A stretch of DNA of 64,000 nt. It comes from Aridibaculum aurantiacum (lineage in GTDB: Bacteria > Bacteroidota > Bacteroidia > Chitinophagales > Chitinophagaceae). Where the stretch lies: NCBI RefSeq assembly GCF_017355875.1, contig NZ_JAFEWC010000003.1, forward strand, positions 439,001 to 503,000, written 5' to 3'. Shown in pieces: positions 7,213-17,731 of this stretch. Both the position numbers and the translations under genes were made by a program. Every line of letters begins with the position of its first letter. Within the stretch, counting starts at the first letter, position 1. The notes below the pieces were generated by a model. The model worked only from the letters and a program-made list of their open reading frames with translations, ran no database searches and was not told the DNA's origin.

Positions 7213-9792
7213 ATGGGTAATCAATATCACCAGTCGAAAAACTTGCAGCATTTCAATAGCTATGTTGGTTTGAAATTTCAGCTTTACAACAGCTTATTTA
7301 CAGCGTTGCCTTTTCATAGAATAGAAAAGACAGGTATTCAACTGGCGCTGCTTTTAAATGAATGTGAAGAAGGATATGCTAAAGGGCAAGGGCCTGTGCA
7401 GATAATTGAAGGCTATTTCTCCAGGTTTTTCTCCGAAAAAGATGAACAACATAAAGCAGATCTTCTATTCCTTTTTGTACAGTATGTAGAGCGGCAGGTT
7501 GTATTGTTCGATGCATTGGAAGATGCAGCTTTTAAACATGTAAATGACCTGGAAGGGATGGGCTCATTGAAAAGCCTGGAGATGGAAGTGAAGATGGAAA
7601 ATGCAGAGAAGAAACTTGCTAGAAAGCTGGAAGATTTTTCCATCAGGTTGGTTTTAACTGCGCACCCTACACAATTTTACCCGGGCTCTGTTTTAGGTAT
7701 CATCAATGATCTCAGTAAAGCATTGGCAGAGGATAATACTGCTCTTGTAAACCAGTACCTGCAACAATTAGGTAAAACACCTTTTTACAAAAAGCAAAAG
7801 CCAACACCATATGATGAAGCAATGAGCTTGCTGTGGTATTTGGAGAATGTATTTTACGCCGCAGCAGGAAATATTATTGCCTCTTTACAAACGTATTTTC
7901 CAAAAGCAATCTCACCTGCCAATCCTGTTGTTACTGTTGGCTTCTGGCCCGGCGGCGATAGAGATGGCAATCCAAATGTGTCAACAGACATCACTTTGAA
8001 AGTTGCCAATGCGCTGCGGTCCACTATTATCAAATGCTATTACAATGATGTACGGAATATAAAGAGAAGGCTGACCTTCAAAGGAGTTGATACCATCCTG
8101 CTGGACCTTGAGCAAAAGCTGTATGATCATATTTATGTGCTGCATCAAAACGCTGGACTTACTATCCAAGAAATATATGAGCCACTGGTGCAGGTAAGAG
8201 AGATCATAGTTCGCGATCATAACGAGATGTTCATCGGGTTGGTAGATAACCTGCTTTGCAAGTTGCAGGTGTTCGGATTATACTTTGCTTCGCTTGACAT
8301 CCGGCAAGAAAGCACTGTTCATGGCCAGGTATTGCAAGCCATTGCGGCAGCAGATCAATCTGTGTTAGGTGATTATGCAAATCTTGATGAGGCAGGAAAA
8401 ATTGAAGCGCTTATTTCTGCAAAGCCATTCAATAAAGAAGGAGAGTTTGAAGATGCCATAGTTGCGGATACCAATGCATCAGTGAAAGCGGTAAAAAAGA
8501 TACAGCAGTACAATGGTGAGTTTGGCTGCCACAGGTATATCATAAGCCAGTGCAATTCAGCTTTGAATGTGCTTGAAGTGTATGGGTTATTCTTACTCAA
8601 CGGCTGGAAGAAAGAAGAGTTGACTGTTGATATTGTTCCTTTGTTTGAAACTGTTGATGACCTGGTGAATGCTAAAGCCATCATGCAATCGTTGTATGAA
8701 AACAAAACTTACCGCCAACACTTATACCAGCGCAGCAACAAGCAAACCATCATGGTTGGTTTTTCTGATGGTACAAAAGATGGTGGTTACCTGATGGCTA
8801 ACTGGAGCATTTACAAAGCAAAAGAGGAACTTACACGCATATCCAAAGAATATGATGTAGACGTTATCTTCTTTGATGGCAGGGGAGGACCTCCTGCACG
8901 TGGTGGTGGTAAAACGCACCAGTTTTATGCTTCTATGGGTGAGAATATCTCAAACAAAGAGATACAGCTTACCATACAAGGCCAGACCATTAGTTCAAGT
9001 TTTGGAACAGTAGATACAGCGCGTTATAACATGGAGCAGTTGCTGCATGCCGGTATAACTAATGGATTGTTTGAGCAGAATGAACTTACGCTGGAACCTG
9101 CAGCAGATGAATTGTTGCAAAAGCTTTCTGCCACCAGCTACGAAAGCTATAAAAAACTAAAGAACCATCCTTCATTCCTGCCTTACCTGGCCGATGTTAG
9201 CCCGCTGAATTTTTATGGCGAAACCAATATTGGAAGCAGGCCTACACGAAGAAGCTCTTCAGCTTTAAGTTTAAAATCATTGCGTGCTATTCCGTTCGTT
9301 GGTGCATGGAGCCAGTTAAAGCAAAATGTTACTGGTTACTACGGCTTGGGTACAGCGCTAAAAGCAGCAGAAGCGGAAGGAAATCTTCCGGCGCTTACTG
9401 AACTGTATCATTCTTCTTTGTTCTTTCGCACGCTTATAGATAATTGCGAGATGGCGATGAAGAAATGCTTTTTCCCACTTACAGCTCATCTTGCAGATCA
9501 CCCGCAATATGGTGAACTATGGAAGCAGGTATATGAAGAATTTAAATTGACACAACAATACCTCTTCAAGATCACAGGACATAAATTAATGGAGAACTAT
9601 CCTGTAGAAACAGCATCTATAGAAATGCGTGAACGGATTGTGTTGCCATTAACTACCATCCAGCAATACGCTATTCATCGCATACGCGAAATTGAAAGCA
9701 ATGGCTCCGAAAATGGATTGAAAGAAAAGTATGAGCGACTAGTTGTTCGTTGTTCATTTGGTATCATCAATGCAGGCAGGAACTCAGCTTAA
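7213..9792 (+). CDS. ppc: Phosphoenolpyruvate carboxylase
   Basis: Carboxylates PEP to oxaloacetate, the anaplerotic source of aspartate for the adjacent Thr pathway. The 859-aa protein has the catalytic histidine H151 in VLTAHPTQ, the active-site block GFWPGGDRDGNPNV (around residue 240), a glycine-rich loop FFDGRGGPPARGGGKTHQF and a C-terminal RNSA in place of the common RNTG. Length is slightly below the usual 880-930 aa. It is divergent from thrA and convergent with gltD. A shared upstream region of about 130 bases presumably holds back-to-back promoters, but no clean consensus was found for ppc. Confidence 0.95.
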   Translation: MGNQYHQSKNLQHFNSYVGLKFQLYNSLFTALPFHRIEKTGIQLALLLNECEEGYAKGQGPVQIIEGYFSRFFSEKDEQHKADLLFLFVQYVERQVVLFDALEDAAFKHVNDLEGMGSLKSLEMEVKMENAEKKLARKLEDFSIRLVLTAHPTQFYPGSVLGIINDLSKALAEDNTALVNQYLQQLGKTPFYKKQKPTPYDEAMSLLWYLENVFYAAAGNIIASLQTYFPKAISPANPVVTVGFWPGGDRDGNPNVSTDITLKVANALRSTIIKCYYNDVRNIKRRLTFKGVDTILLDLEQKLYDHIYVLHQNAGLTIQEIYEPLVQVREIIVRDHNEMFIGLVDNLLCKLQVFGLYFASLDIRQESTVHGQVLQAIAAADQSVLGDYANLDEAGKIEALISAKPFNKEGEFEDAIVADTNASVKAVKKIQQYNGEFGCHRYIISQCNSALNVLEVYGLFLLNGWKKEELTVDIVPLFETVDDLVNAKAIMQSLYENKTYRQHLYQRSNKQTIMVGFSDGTKDGGYLMANWSIYKAKEELTRISKEYDVDVIFFDGRGGPPARGGGKTHQFYASMGENISNKEIQLTIQGQTISSSFGTVDTARYNMEQLLHAGITNGLFEQNELTLEPAADELLQKLSATSYESYKKLKNHPSFLPYLADVSPLNFYGETNIGSRPTRRSSSALSLKSLRAIPFVGAWSQLKQNVTGYYGLGTALKAAEAEGNLPALTELYHSSLFFRTLIDNCEMAMKKCFFPLTAHLADHPQYGELWKQVYEEFKLTQQYLFKITGHKLMENYPVETASIEMRERIVLPLTTIQQYAIHRIREIESNGSENGLKEKYERLVVRCSFGIINAGRNSA

Positions 9793-9812
9793 TGAGAATT
9801 TCAAACATTTAA

Positions 9813-10016
9813 GTTCATAGGAAAAATAGGGGACATAAAATTTGTCTCCTTGTCTTATCTCTACCGTTATGTACTTGACGAGGTTGTATAACACATAGGT
9901 TCATAGGAACAGTAGGACAATAACACATAGGTTCATAGGAGCAGTAGGATACATAGCAAATAGATAAGCAGTTAGCTTCTTCTATGTTCCCTATTTCCTA
10001 TGTACCTATGTGTTTA
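9813..10016 (+). repeat. Intergenic direct and inverted repeats between ppc and gltD
   Basis: Two direct copies of ACACATAGGTTCATAGGA followed by RCAGTAGGA occur near 9891-9917 and 9923-9949, with a partial copy at about 9813. An inverted copy (TCCTATGTACCTATGTGT) lies at about 9997-10014. The inverted pairing of 17-18 bp could form a long hairpin between the two convergent genes and act as a bidirectional terminator (inference). Confidence 0.6.
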
Positions 10017-10029
10017 ACAAAAACCATTT

Positions 10030-11454
10030 CTAGCTTTGTAAAAATGCATCCACCCGCTCCGCGCATTCACGTCCTTCATTTATTGCCCACACCACCAGTG
10101 ACTGGCCACGACGCATATCGCCTGCAGAAAAGACTTTACTGATGTTGGTTTGGTAGTGTTTATCTGTTGCTTTAACATTACCACGTTCATCCAGTTCTAT
10201 ACCCATTCCATTCAGCAGGCCTTCATGCTGCGGGTGAACAAAACCCATAGCCAGCAATGCCAGCTCACAAGGAATTTCTCTTTCAGTGCCGAGTATCTCA
10301 ACAAACTGGAAAGGCTTGCCATCTGCTGATAGTTTCCACTCCAGGTCCACTACTTTTAGCGCTTTCAGGTTTCCATTTTCATCGCCAATGAATGCTTTGG
10401 TAGTAATCGCAAATTTTCTCTCCGCGCCTTCCTCGTGCGATGAAGTTGTTTTCAACAACATCGGGTAAGTAGGCCACGGCATGTTAGCGGTACGTGTTGC
10501 AGGCGGCTGCGGTAACAATTCAAGTTGTGTTACTGATAAAGCGCCTTGCCTGTTGGATGTGCCGACACAGTCGCTGCCTGTATCACCGCCACCTATTACC
10601 ACTACATGTTTGCCTGCAGCGTTCAAATTATTGATTGGCGCTTTGCCACCTACCGCTTTATTCTGTTGCTTCAAAAAATCCATGGCGAAAGCAACTCCAT
10701 TCAGCTCTCGTCCTTCCACATGAAGATTGCGTGGAATAGTTGAACCTCCAGCTAATACAATTGCATCGTACTTGCGCAGCAGTTCATTGTAATGAACATT
10801 CACGCCCACCTCTGCATTGCAGATGAATTGTACACCTTCTTCTTTCATCACTTCTACCCGGCGCTCTACCACCCACTTCTCCAGTTTGAAATCAGGAATG
10901 CCATAACGCAGCAGGCCACCCGGCTCATCGTCTCTTTCGTACACCGTTACAGTATGACCAGCATAATTTAGTTGCGCTGCGGCTGCAAGGCCTGCAGGTC
11001 CTGAACCAACAATAGCCACCGATTTACCTGAACGCGTAAGCGGCTTATGTGCCTTCACCAGGTTTAGTTCAAAGGCTTTTTCTATGATGTGTTTTTCTAT
11101 TTCTTCTATTGCTACAGGCGACTGGTTAATGCCCAATACACAAGCGCTTTCGCATGGTGCAGGACATACACGGCCTGTAAACTCAGGAAAATTGTTGGTA
11201 GATGCCAGGATCTCGTAAGCCTCTTTCCAATTCTGGCGGTACACCGCATCGTTGAACTCGGGTATGACATTGCCAAGCGGGCAACCATTGTGGCAAAAAG
11301 GCACACCACAATCCATGCAGCGCGCCGATTGCTGGTTCAGCTTTTCCGCTTCATATGCATGTACAAATTCTTTGTAGTCGTACCTGCGCTCTTCCACCGG
11401 CCGCTTCGTTGGCAGCTCTCGTGCAAATTCTAAAAAGCCTGTTGGTTTAGCCAT
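10030..11454 (-). CDS. gltD: Glutamate synthase, small (beta) subunit
   Basis: NADPH-oxidising subunit feeding electrons to GltB for glutamate formation from glutamine and 2-oxoglutarate. The 474-aa protein has the N-terminal Fe-S cysteine cluster (CMDCGVPFCHNGCPLG, about residues 42-57), an FAD Rossmann motif (VAIVGSGPAGLAAA, about 145) and an NADPH motif (VVVIGGGDTGSDC, about 285). It lies downstream of gltB in the same direction, separated by 269 bases of repeat-bearing spacer. Family assignment and start (MAKPTGFLEF) are secure. Confidence 0.95.
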   Translation of the reverse strand: MAKPTGFLEFARELPTKRPVEERRYDYKEFVHAYEAEKLNQQSARCMDCGVPFCHNGCPLGNVIPEFNDAVYRQNWKEAYEILASTNNFPEFTGRVCPAPCESACVLGINQSPVAIEEIEKHIIEKAFELNLVKAHKPLTRSGKSVAIVGSGPAGLAAAAQLNYAGHTVTVYERDDEPGGLLRYGIPDFKLEKWVVERRVEVMKEEGVQFICNAEVGVNVHYNELLRKYDAIVLAGGSTIPRNLHVEGRELNGVAFAMDFLKQQNKAVGGKAPINNLNAAGKHVVVIGGGDTGSDCVGTSNRQGALSVTQLELLPQPPATRTANMPWPTYPMLLKTTSSHEEGAERKFAITTKAFIGDENGNLKALKVVDLEWKLSADGKPFQFVEILGTEREIPCELALLAMGFVHPQHEGLLNGMGIELDERGNVKATDKHYQTNISKVFSAGDMRRGQSLVVWAINEGRECAERVDAFLQS

Positions 11455-11506
11455 GTGTATCTTTTTATGTTACCAGCATTTGTTCTTTGTTGATGCATTC
11501 GTTGCG

Positions 11507-11526
11507 CCTGCCTGCCGGCAGGCAGG
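11507..11526. repeat. Perfect 20-bp palindrome
   Basis: CCTGCCTGCCGGCAGGCAGG is a perfect GC-rich 20-bp palindrome in an otherwise AT-leaning spacer between gltB and gltD. It is not followed by a T-run on either strand. It looks like an interspersed intergenic element; its copy number in the genome cannot be seen here. Confidence 0.8.
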
Positions 11527-11562
11527 TCGCACACTTGTGCTGTAAGTTTTCTATGCTGCATT

Positions 11563-11649
11563 GGCCGCTAAGGCGCTAAGGCACAAAGTGGCGCTAAGGC
11601 AATAAGTATAATCTTCGCGATCCTTAGTGTCTTCGTGTCTTGGTGGCTC
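11563..11649. repeat. Inverted repeat of GCTAAGGC-type element
   Basis: Three GGCGCTAAGG-like units (about 11565-11600) are followed by CCTTAGTGTCTTCGTGTCTT-GGTGGC on the same strand (about 11622-11646), which is roughly the reverse complement. The two arms could form a cruciform. This type of degenerate repeat recurs in bacterial intergenic DNA; nothing coding is seen in it. Confidence 0.5.
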
Positions 11650-11723
11650 AGAAGTGATCATTTATGTCCTACAGTACAAGTGAGTGACACAACGATGTTG
11701 AGCAGCGATCTACTGCTTGCGAC

Positions 11724-14700
11724 CTACTTCTTTACCTCCTGCATTGCCACGTGCTTTGCAGCAAGCACCTTCTTATAATCTCTTGGAAACACCTTTACAA
11801 AATTTTTCAACTGGTTGTCGAAGTCGTTGATGATAAAACTTGCGACTGTGCTGTTGGTATAGTGCAGGTGCTGCTCTATCATGGTTCGTAACTCTGTTGC
11901 GTCAGTATCATCCACTTCATCCAGGTCCACCATCTCGTGGTTGCAGAGCGATGAAAAGTTGCCTTTCACATCGTACACGTAAGCAATACCGCCACTCATA
12001 CCTGCAGCAAAGTTTCTTCCTGTATCGCCGAGTATTACCACGCGGCCACCGGTCATATACTCGCATCCATGATCGCCTACGCCTTCTACAACTGCATGCA
12101 CACCAGAGTTGCGCACGGCAAAGCGTTCGCCTGCCTTACCGCGTATGTAAGCATGACCGGCAGTAGCACCATAGAATGCCACGTTGCCAATGATGATGTT
12201 TTCTTCAGGCGTGAATTTCGCATCCTTAGACGGATAGGCGATAAGCCTGGCACCAGAGAGACCTTTACCAAAATAATCATTGGCATCACCTTCCAGCTCC
12301 AGTGTTACACCGCGTGTATTGAAGGCGGCAAAGCTTTGACCGGCAGTACCATTGAACTTGAAATGAATGGTATCATCAGCAAGACCCTCAGCTTTATAAA
12401 GCTTCGTGATCTCGTTGGATAATATGGTGCCTGCTGTTCTGTCTGTATTCTTAATTGTAAAACTTGCCTGTACTTTTTGTTGATGCAATAGTGCAGGTTG
12501 TGCTGCTTCCAGTAATTGCCAGTCCAGCAGGTTATCAAGTGCATGGTCCTGCGCTTCCTGGTTGTATAATCTTGTTTCAGGTGCAGCAGGCTCCTTGTAT
12601 AGTATCGGCGAAAGATCGAGGTTCTTGTATTTCCAGTGCGTGCTGTTAGGCTTCTGGTACAGGCAATCTACCTGCCCCACCATTTCATCAATAGTGCGGA
12701 AGCCAAGCTCCGCCATTATTTCGCGCAGCTCCTGTGTAATGAACTTGAAGAAGTTCACCACGTGATCTGCATCACCTTTAAAACGTTTGCGCAATTCTTT
12801 GTCTTGTGTAGCAATACCAACAGGGCAGGTATTCAAATGGCATTTGCGCATCATGATGCATCCCTCTACTACCAGGGCTGCTGTTGCAATGCCCCATTCT
12901 TCAGCACCTAGCAAAGTAGCTATGGCAACGTCTCTTCCTGTTTTTAATTGGCCATCCGTTTGTACTACCACGCGGCTGCGGAGTTTGTTCTTTACCAGTG
13001 TTTGATGTGTTTCAGCAAGACCAAGTTCCCAGGGTAAACCTGCATGTTTGATAGAGCTGAGGGGAGAGGCGCCGGTACCACCATCGTGACCAGCAATCAG
13101 CACCACATCAGCCTTGGCTTTCACCACACCGGCTGCTATGGTTCCTACACCAGCCTTGCTTACCAGCTTCACATTAATACGTGCTGCACGGTTTGCATTC
13201 TTCAGGTCGAAGATGAGCTGTGCAAGATCTTCAATGGAATAAATATCGTGGTGAGGAGGAGGAGAGATCAGTCCTACACCCGGTGTAGCATGACGTACTT
13301 TTCCGATCCATTCATCTACTTTATGTCCAGGTAGCTGACCACCTTCGCCGGGCTTTGCTCCTTGCGCCATTTTAATCTGCAGCTCATCAGCCATAGTAAG
13401 GTAATAGCTGGTAACACCAAAGCGTGCAGACGCTACCTGCTTGATAGCAGAGCGCATAGAGTCGCCATTCGGCAGTGGCTGGTATCTAAGTTCATCTTCG
13501 CCACCTTCACCTGTATTGCTCTTGCCGCCTAAGCGGTTCATGGCAATAGCAAGTGTTGAATGTGCTTCGTGCGATATAGAGCCAAAGCTCATGGCACCGG
13601 TAGCAAAGCGCTTGTAGATGTTTTCAGCCGGTTCCACTTCATCAATAGAAATAGAAGGGCGTGTAGGTTTGAATTCAAATTGGCTTCTTAGTGTGCAGGC
13701 TTTTTCGCTTTGATCATTCACCAGCTTACTGTACTTCTTGAACGTGTTGTAATCGTTTAACCGCGTAGAGTACTGCAGCAGGTGTATCGTCTGCGGGTTG
13801 AACAGGTGAAACTCGCCTTTCTTCCGCCATTCATATACACCACCTTCGGGAAGGCGCTGGTGTGGCATTGCCTTCTTGCTAAAGGCTAAGGCATGTTTTG
13901 CCAAGGTTTCTTTTGCCAACTCATCCAGTCCAATTCCTGCTATTCTTGATGTGGCGCCTGTAAAGCATTTGTCTACTACTTTCTTATTGATGCCAATGAT
14001 CTCGAATATCTGCGCACCCTGGTAAGATTGCAGCGTGGAGATGCCCATCTTAGAGAAGACCTTCAGCAAGCCATCATTGACAGCCTTCTTATAATTTTCT
14101 TTCAGTTGTATATCATCAAGTGATGTTTCCAACTTGCCGGACAGCTTAAGATCGCGTATGGTAGAGAGCGGTAAATATGGGTTGATGGCTGTTGCACCAA
14201 ATCCGATCAGGCAGGCAAAATGATGCACTTCCCAAACGTCACCGGCTTCTATTATCAAGCCCACTTTACCACGATAACCTTTGCGTATCAGGTGGTGATG
14301 AACAGTGGCTGTGGCAAGTAGTGAAGGAATAGGCGCGTGTTCAGAATCAATAGCGCGATCAGAGAGAATGATCACTTCAAAACCATCTTCTACGGCATCG
14401 GCTGCATAACGGCAAAGCCTGTCGAGACCGCGCAATAACGAACCTGGTTTTCCGTCTGCAACAAAATAAGATTGCAATGTTTTAGCCTGGAAAATGCCTG
14501 TATCTATACTGCGGATCTTTTCCAGCTCATGATTGCTGAGCACCGGGTGCTTGAGCGCTACGGTATGACAAGCAAGCGGTTCTTCTGCCAGTAGATTTCC
14601 ATTGCTGCCGGCGAAGGTAGAAAGTGACATCACCAGCCTTTCGCGAATTGGGTCAATGGGTGGATTGGTAACCTGTGCAAACAATTGTTTGAAGTAGTTG

Positions 14701-16241
14701 CTGATGTGCTGCGGCTGATCGCTGAGGACGGCCAGTGGCACATCGGTGCCCATTGAACCAATAGGCTCTTTTGCATCAAGCGCCATGGGTGCAATGATGT
14801 TGGAGATGTCTTCGTGCGTATAGCCAAAAGCCTTTTGATATTTTACAATAGCATCGTGCTCCAGGTGTGTAAACATCACCCTTGGCTCCGGTAGTTCCTC
14901 CAGCCTGATCTTGTATTTATTCAGCCAGTCAGCATACGGCTTTTGCGAGCAGATGCTTTGCTTCAGTTCTTCATCGCTGATGATCTTGCCTTTTTCAAGA
15001 TCTACAACGAACATCTTTCCCGGCTGCAGTCTTCCATTCTCTTTTATAAGCGCAGGATCAACAGGGAGTACGCCTGTTTCAGAAGCAAGGATAACACGGT
15101 CGTCTGTTGTGATGCAAAAACGTGAAGGACGAAGACCATTACGATCAAGTGTAGCGCCTATGATCTTGCCATCAGTAAAAGATATGGAAGCTGGTCCATC
15201 CCAAGGTTCCTGGAAACATGCATGGAACTCGTAAAAGGCTTTCTTTACCGGGTCCATGCTTTCGTTGCCATCCCATGCCTCAGGTATCAGCATCATCATT
15301 ACATGTGGTAATGATCTGCCGGTGAGGGTGAGCAGCTCTATCATATTATCTAAACATGCTGAGTCCGATTGTTGCGATGTAACAACCGGCAGCAGCATAT
15401 CCATTTCTTCTTTACTGAAGAAAGGAGAGGAGAATATTTTTTCGCTGGTGCGAAGCCAGTTCAGGTTTCCTTGTAAGGTGTTGATCTCGCCGTTGTGCGC
15501 AATGTAGCGGAAAGGCTGCGCCAACTTCCAGGAAGGAAAGGTATTGGTAGCAAAACGTGAGTGAACAAGACCAAAAGCAGAAACCACTCGCTTATCACCG
15601 AGGTCAGGATAATAGTGGCGCAGCTGGTTGCTCGATAGCTGGCCTTTATAGATGATTATTTTGTAGGAGAGGGAGGCAATGTAGAAGCCAATAGCATCCT
15701 GCTTGATGGTGCTGTTAATGGTGTGGCTGGCGTAGTTGCGCAGCACATAAAGTTTGCGTTCAAACTCTTCGCGGCTTGTTATATGGTCGGGGCAGCCAAT
15801 GAATACCTGTTCCATCTCCGGCTCTACTTCCAGGGCCGATGGTCCAATGCCATCCTCGTTGACTGGTACAGAGCGATAAAGCAATACTTCCAGCCCAAGC
15901 TTTTCAGCTGCACGGTTAAAGATGGCGCGGCATTCTTCGCGTAGCGGTACATCTTTGGGAAAAAAGATGATACCGGCGCCATACCTTCCAAAGGCAGGCA
16001 GGTGCACACCTTGTTTCAGGCATTCATCAAAGAAGAATTCGTGCGGAGTTTGAATAGTGATACCTGCGCCATCGCCTGTATTATTTTCGCAACCACAGGC
16101 GCCACGATGCTCCATATTTTCCAATATGGTCAGCGCATCGGAAACGATCTGGTGGCTTTTGTTGCTCTTGATATTGGCAACAAAACCGATCCCACACGCA
16201 TCGTGTTCAAACTCGGAAGAATATAAACCGTGGCCTGCCAT
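11724..16241 (-). CDS. gltB: Glutamate synthase, large (alpha) subunit
   Basis: Produces two glutamates from glutamine plus 2-oxoglutarate. At 1505 aa it has the full family length. Domains: N-terminal class II glutamine amidotransferase whose nucleophile is C16 in HDACGIGF, implying removal of a 15-residue propeptide; central domain; FMN/2-oxoglutarate synthase domain with the 3Fe-4S cysteines in CHLNTCPVG; and the C-terminal GXGXG beta-helix domain ([24 protein letters not shown]). Followed by gltD. With ppc, thr, ilv and leu genes around it, it supplies the amino donor for the transaminases encoded here. Confidence 0.97.
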   Translation of the reverse strand: MAGHGLYSSEFEHDACGIGFVANIKSNKSHQIVSDALTILENMEHRGACGCENNTGDGAGITIQTPHEFFFDECLKQGVHLPAFGRYGAGIIFFPKDVPLREECRAIFNRAAEKLGLEVLLYRSVPVNEDGIGPSALEVEPEMEQVFIGCPDHITSREEFERKLYVLRNYASHTINSTIKQDAIGFYIASLSYKIIIYKGQLSSNQLRHYYPDLGDKRVVSAFGLVHSRFATNTFPSWKLAQPFRYIAHNGEINTLQGNLNWLRTSEKIFSSPFFSKEEMDMLLPVVTSQQSDSACLDNMIELLTLTGRSLPHVMMMLIPEAWDGNESMDPVKKAFYEFHACFQEPWDGPASISFTDGKIIGATLDRNGLRPSRFCITTDDRVILASETGVLPVDPALIKENGRLQPGKMFVVDLEKGKIISDEELKQSICSQKPYADWLNKYKIRLEELPEPRVMFTHLEHDAIVKYQKAFGYTHEDISNIIAPMALDAKEPIGSMGTDVPLAVLSDQPQHISNYFKQLFAQVTNPPIDPIRERLVMSLSTFAGSNGNLLAEEPLACHTVALKHPVLSNHELEKIRSIDTGIFQAKTLQSYFVADGKPGSLLRGLDRLCRYAADAVEDGFEVIILSDRAIDSEHAPIPSLLATATVHHHLIRKGYRGKVGLIIEAGDVWEVHHFACLIGFGATAINPYLPLSTIRDLKLSGKLETSLDDIQLKENYKKAVNDGLLKVFSKMGISTLQSYQGAQIFEIIGINKKVVDKCFTGATSRIAGIGLDELAKETLAKHALAFSKKAMPHQRLPEGGVYEWRKKGEFHLFNPQTIHLLQYSTRLNDYNTFKKYSKLVNDQSEKACTLRSQFEFKPTRPSISIDEVEPAENIYKRFATGAMSFGSISHEAHSTLAIAMNRLGGKSNTGEGGEDELRYQPLPNGDSMRSAIKQVASARFGVTSYYLTMADELQIKMAQGAKPGEGGQLPGHKVDEWIGKVRHATPGVGLISPPPHHDIYSIEDLAQLIFDLKNANRAARINVKLVSKAGVGTIAAGVVKAKADVVLIAGHDGGTGASPLSSIKHAGLPWELGLAETHQTLVKNKLRSRVVVQTDGQLKTGRDVAIATLLGAEEWGIATAALVVEGCIMMRKCHLNTCPVGIATQDKELRKRFKGDADHVVNFFKFITQELREIMAELGFRTIDEMVGQVDCLYQKPNSTHWKYKNLDLSPILYKEPAAPETRLYNQEAQDHALDNLLDWQLLEAAQPALLHQQKVQASFTIKNTDRTAGTILSNEITKLYKAEGLADDTIHFKFNGTAGQSFAAFNTRGVTLELEGDANDYFGKGLSGARLIAYPSKDAKFTPEENIIIGNVAFYGATAGHAYIRGKAGERFAVRNSGVHAVVEGVGDHGCEYMTGGRVVILGDTGRNFAAGMSGGIAYVYDVKGNFSSLCNHEMVDLDEVDDTDATELRTMIEQHLHYTNSTVASFIINDFDNQLKNFVKVFPRDYKKVLAAKHVAMQEVKK

Positions 16242-16291
16242 AATGTATAGTTTAATTGTTAAGGCTTCGGCTGTAGCAATCGATAGAAAAG

Positions 16292-16470
16292 AGATCAGTG
16301 ATCAGTGATTAGTGGTCAGAGATCAGAAATCAGAGGTCAGTGGTCAGCGTTCGAAGTCAAAAGTCAAAAGTCAAAAATTTCACAGCGTCCACTACTGGTA
16401 TTCAGGAAGACTTCCTACCTCAAACTTTCATTTCGTACCTCGTACCTCATACCTCACACCTCATACCTCT
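16292..16470. repeat. Degenerate short tandem repeats upstream of gltB
   Basis: Three arrays lie between gltB and ilvA: GATCAGTGATCAG/GGTCAG-like units (16292-16347), GTCAAAA units (16354-16377) and TACCTCR units (16434-16470). They are imperfect with 6-10 bp periods. The same kinds recur at 19060-19132, 27645-27670 and 62055-62215. No ORF or promoter is evident within. Confidence 0.7.
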
Positions 16471-16474
16471 TCTC

Positions 16475-17731
16475 CTACACCAGGTATTCAAACAACGTAT
16501 TGTTCTTATTGAGCTCCGTAAAGTTTATCTGGTAACGCTCCATGTTCTGTAGCAGCAGTTCGTAATCCTTCCTGCTTTGCAGTTCTATACCCACAAGTGC
16601 TGGTCCAGATTCTTTGTTGTGTTTTTGCATGTACTCAAACCGGGTGATGTCATCTGTTGGTCCCAGTACATGATTTACAAATTCCTTCAGTGCACCAGGA
16701 CGCTGTGCAAACCTGATCAGGAAGTAATGCTTCAGACCCTCGTACTGCAGTGCACGTTCTTTTATTTCCTGCATCCGGTCTATGTCATTGTTGCTTCCGC
16801 TAACAATGCACACCACGTTCTTGCCTTGCAATTGATCAGAATAAGCATCCAGTGCAGCTATGGTAAGTGCTCCTGCAGGCTCCACTACAATTGCATCTTC
16901 ATTGTATAGCTTCAGTATGGTGGAGCATACTTTTCCTTCGCTTACCAGCTGCATATCATCCAGCACGTCTTTGCAGATGGAGAATGTGAGATCGCCCACA
17001 CGTTTTACAGCAGCACCATCTACAAAACGTTCTATGCTTTCAAGCGTTATGGCATGACCAGCTTTAAGCGCAGCAGTCATAGATGGTGCACCTTCTGGCT
17101 CTACACCTATGATCTTAGTAGATGGACTTACCGTTTTAAAATAACTTCCTATACCTGCTGAAAGTCCACCGCCGCCTACTGGTATAAATATGAAATCAGC
17201 AGTAGGTAGTTCTTCAAATATTTCTACTCCTACCGTCGCCTGTCCTTCTATGATCTTCTCATCATCGAAGGGTGGTATAAAGGTCATGTGATGCGCCTTG
17301 CAATAATCTTTGGCTGCATGTGCACAATCATCATAGGTATCACCGATCAGTACCACTTCTATATGATCATCACCAAACATTCTTGTTTGCTGGATCTTTT
17401 GCATGGGAGTGATAGAAGGCATGAAGACCACGCCTTTTACACCCAATGTTTTGCACGACCATGCAAAGCCTTGCGCATGGTTACCTGCACTGGCACATAC
17501 TGCACCTTTTGCCAGCTTATCTGCCGGCAGGCTGCTCAGCATGTTGTAAGCGCCGCGTATCTTATACGATCGTACTACCTGCAGGTCTTCCCGCTTTAGG
17601 TATACGTTGCACTTATACTTCTTGCTGAGTGAAGGGTGTAATACCAGTGGTGTTTTGTTCACCACCGGCTTCAACCTTTCTACAGCAGCGCTATAGTTCA
17701 ACGACGTATATGGTGATACGCTATTAATCAT
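16475..17731 (-). CDS. ilvA: Threonine dehydratase (biosynthetic)
   Basis: Deaminates threonine to 2-oxobutyrate, committing Thr to isoleucine. The 418-aa protein has the PLP lysine in VRSYKIRGAYN near residue 57, the SAGNHAQGFA phosphate loop and the GGGGLSAG PLP-phosphate motif. The C-terminal 90 residues form a single ACT-like regulatory domain, shorter than the twin-ACT E. coli enzyme. Its start overlaps the ilvC stop by 8 bases, indicating translational coupling. Last gene of the leu-ilv run. Biosynthetic rather than catabolic function follows from context and the regulatory domain. Confidence 0.94.
   Translation of the reverse strand: MINSVSPYTSLNYSAAVERLKPVVNKTPLVLHPSLSKKYKCNVYLKREDLQVVRSYKIRGAYNMLSSLPADKLAKGAVCASAGNHAQGFAWSCKTLGVKGVVFMPSITPMQKIQQTRMFGDDHIEVVLIGDTYDDCAHAAKDYCKAHHMTFIPPFDDEKIIEGQATVGVEIFEELPTADFIFIPVGGGGLSAGIGSYFKTVSPSTKIIGVEPEGAPSMTAALKAGHAITLESIERFVDGAAVKRVGDLTFSICKDVLDDMQLVSEGKVCSTILKLYNEDAIVVEPAGALTIAALDAYSDQLQGKNVVCIVSGSNNDIDRMQEIKERALQYEGLKHYFLIRFAQRPGALKEFVNHVLGPTDDITRFEYMQKHNKESGPALVGIELQSRKDYELLLQNMERYQINFTELNKNNTLFEYLV

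Noticed and set aside
9793-10029. tRNA or small RNA gene in the ppc-gltD spacer
   Set aside because: Palindromic structure is explained by repeats; no cloverleaf, T-loop or CCA-end pattern is visible.
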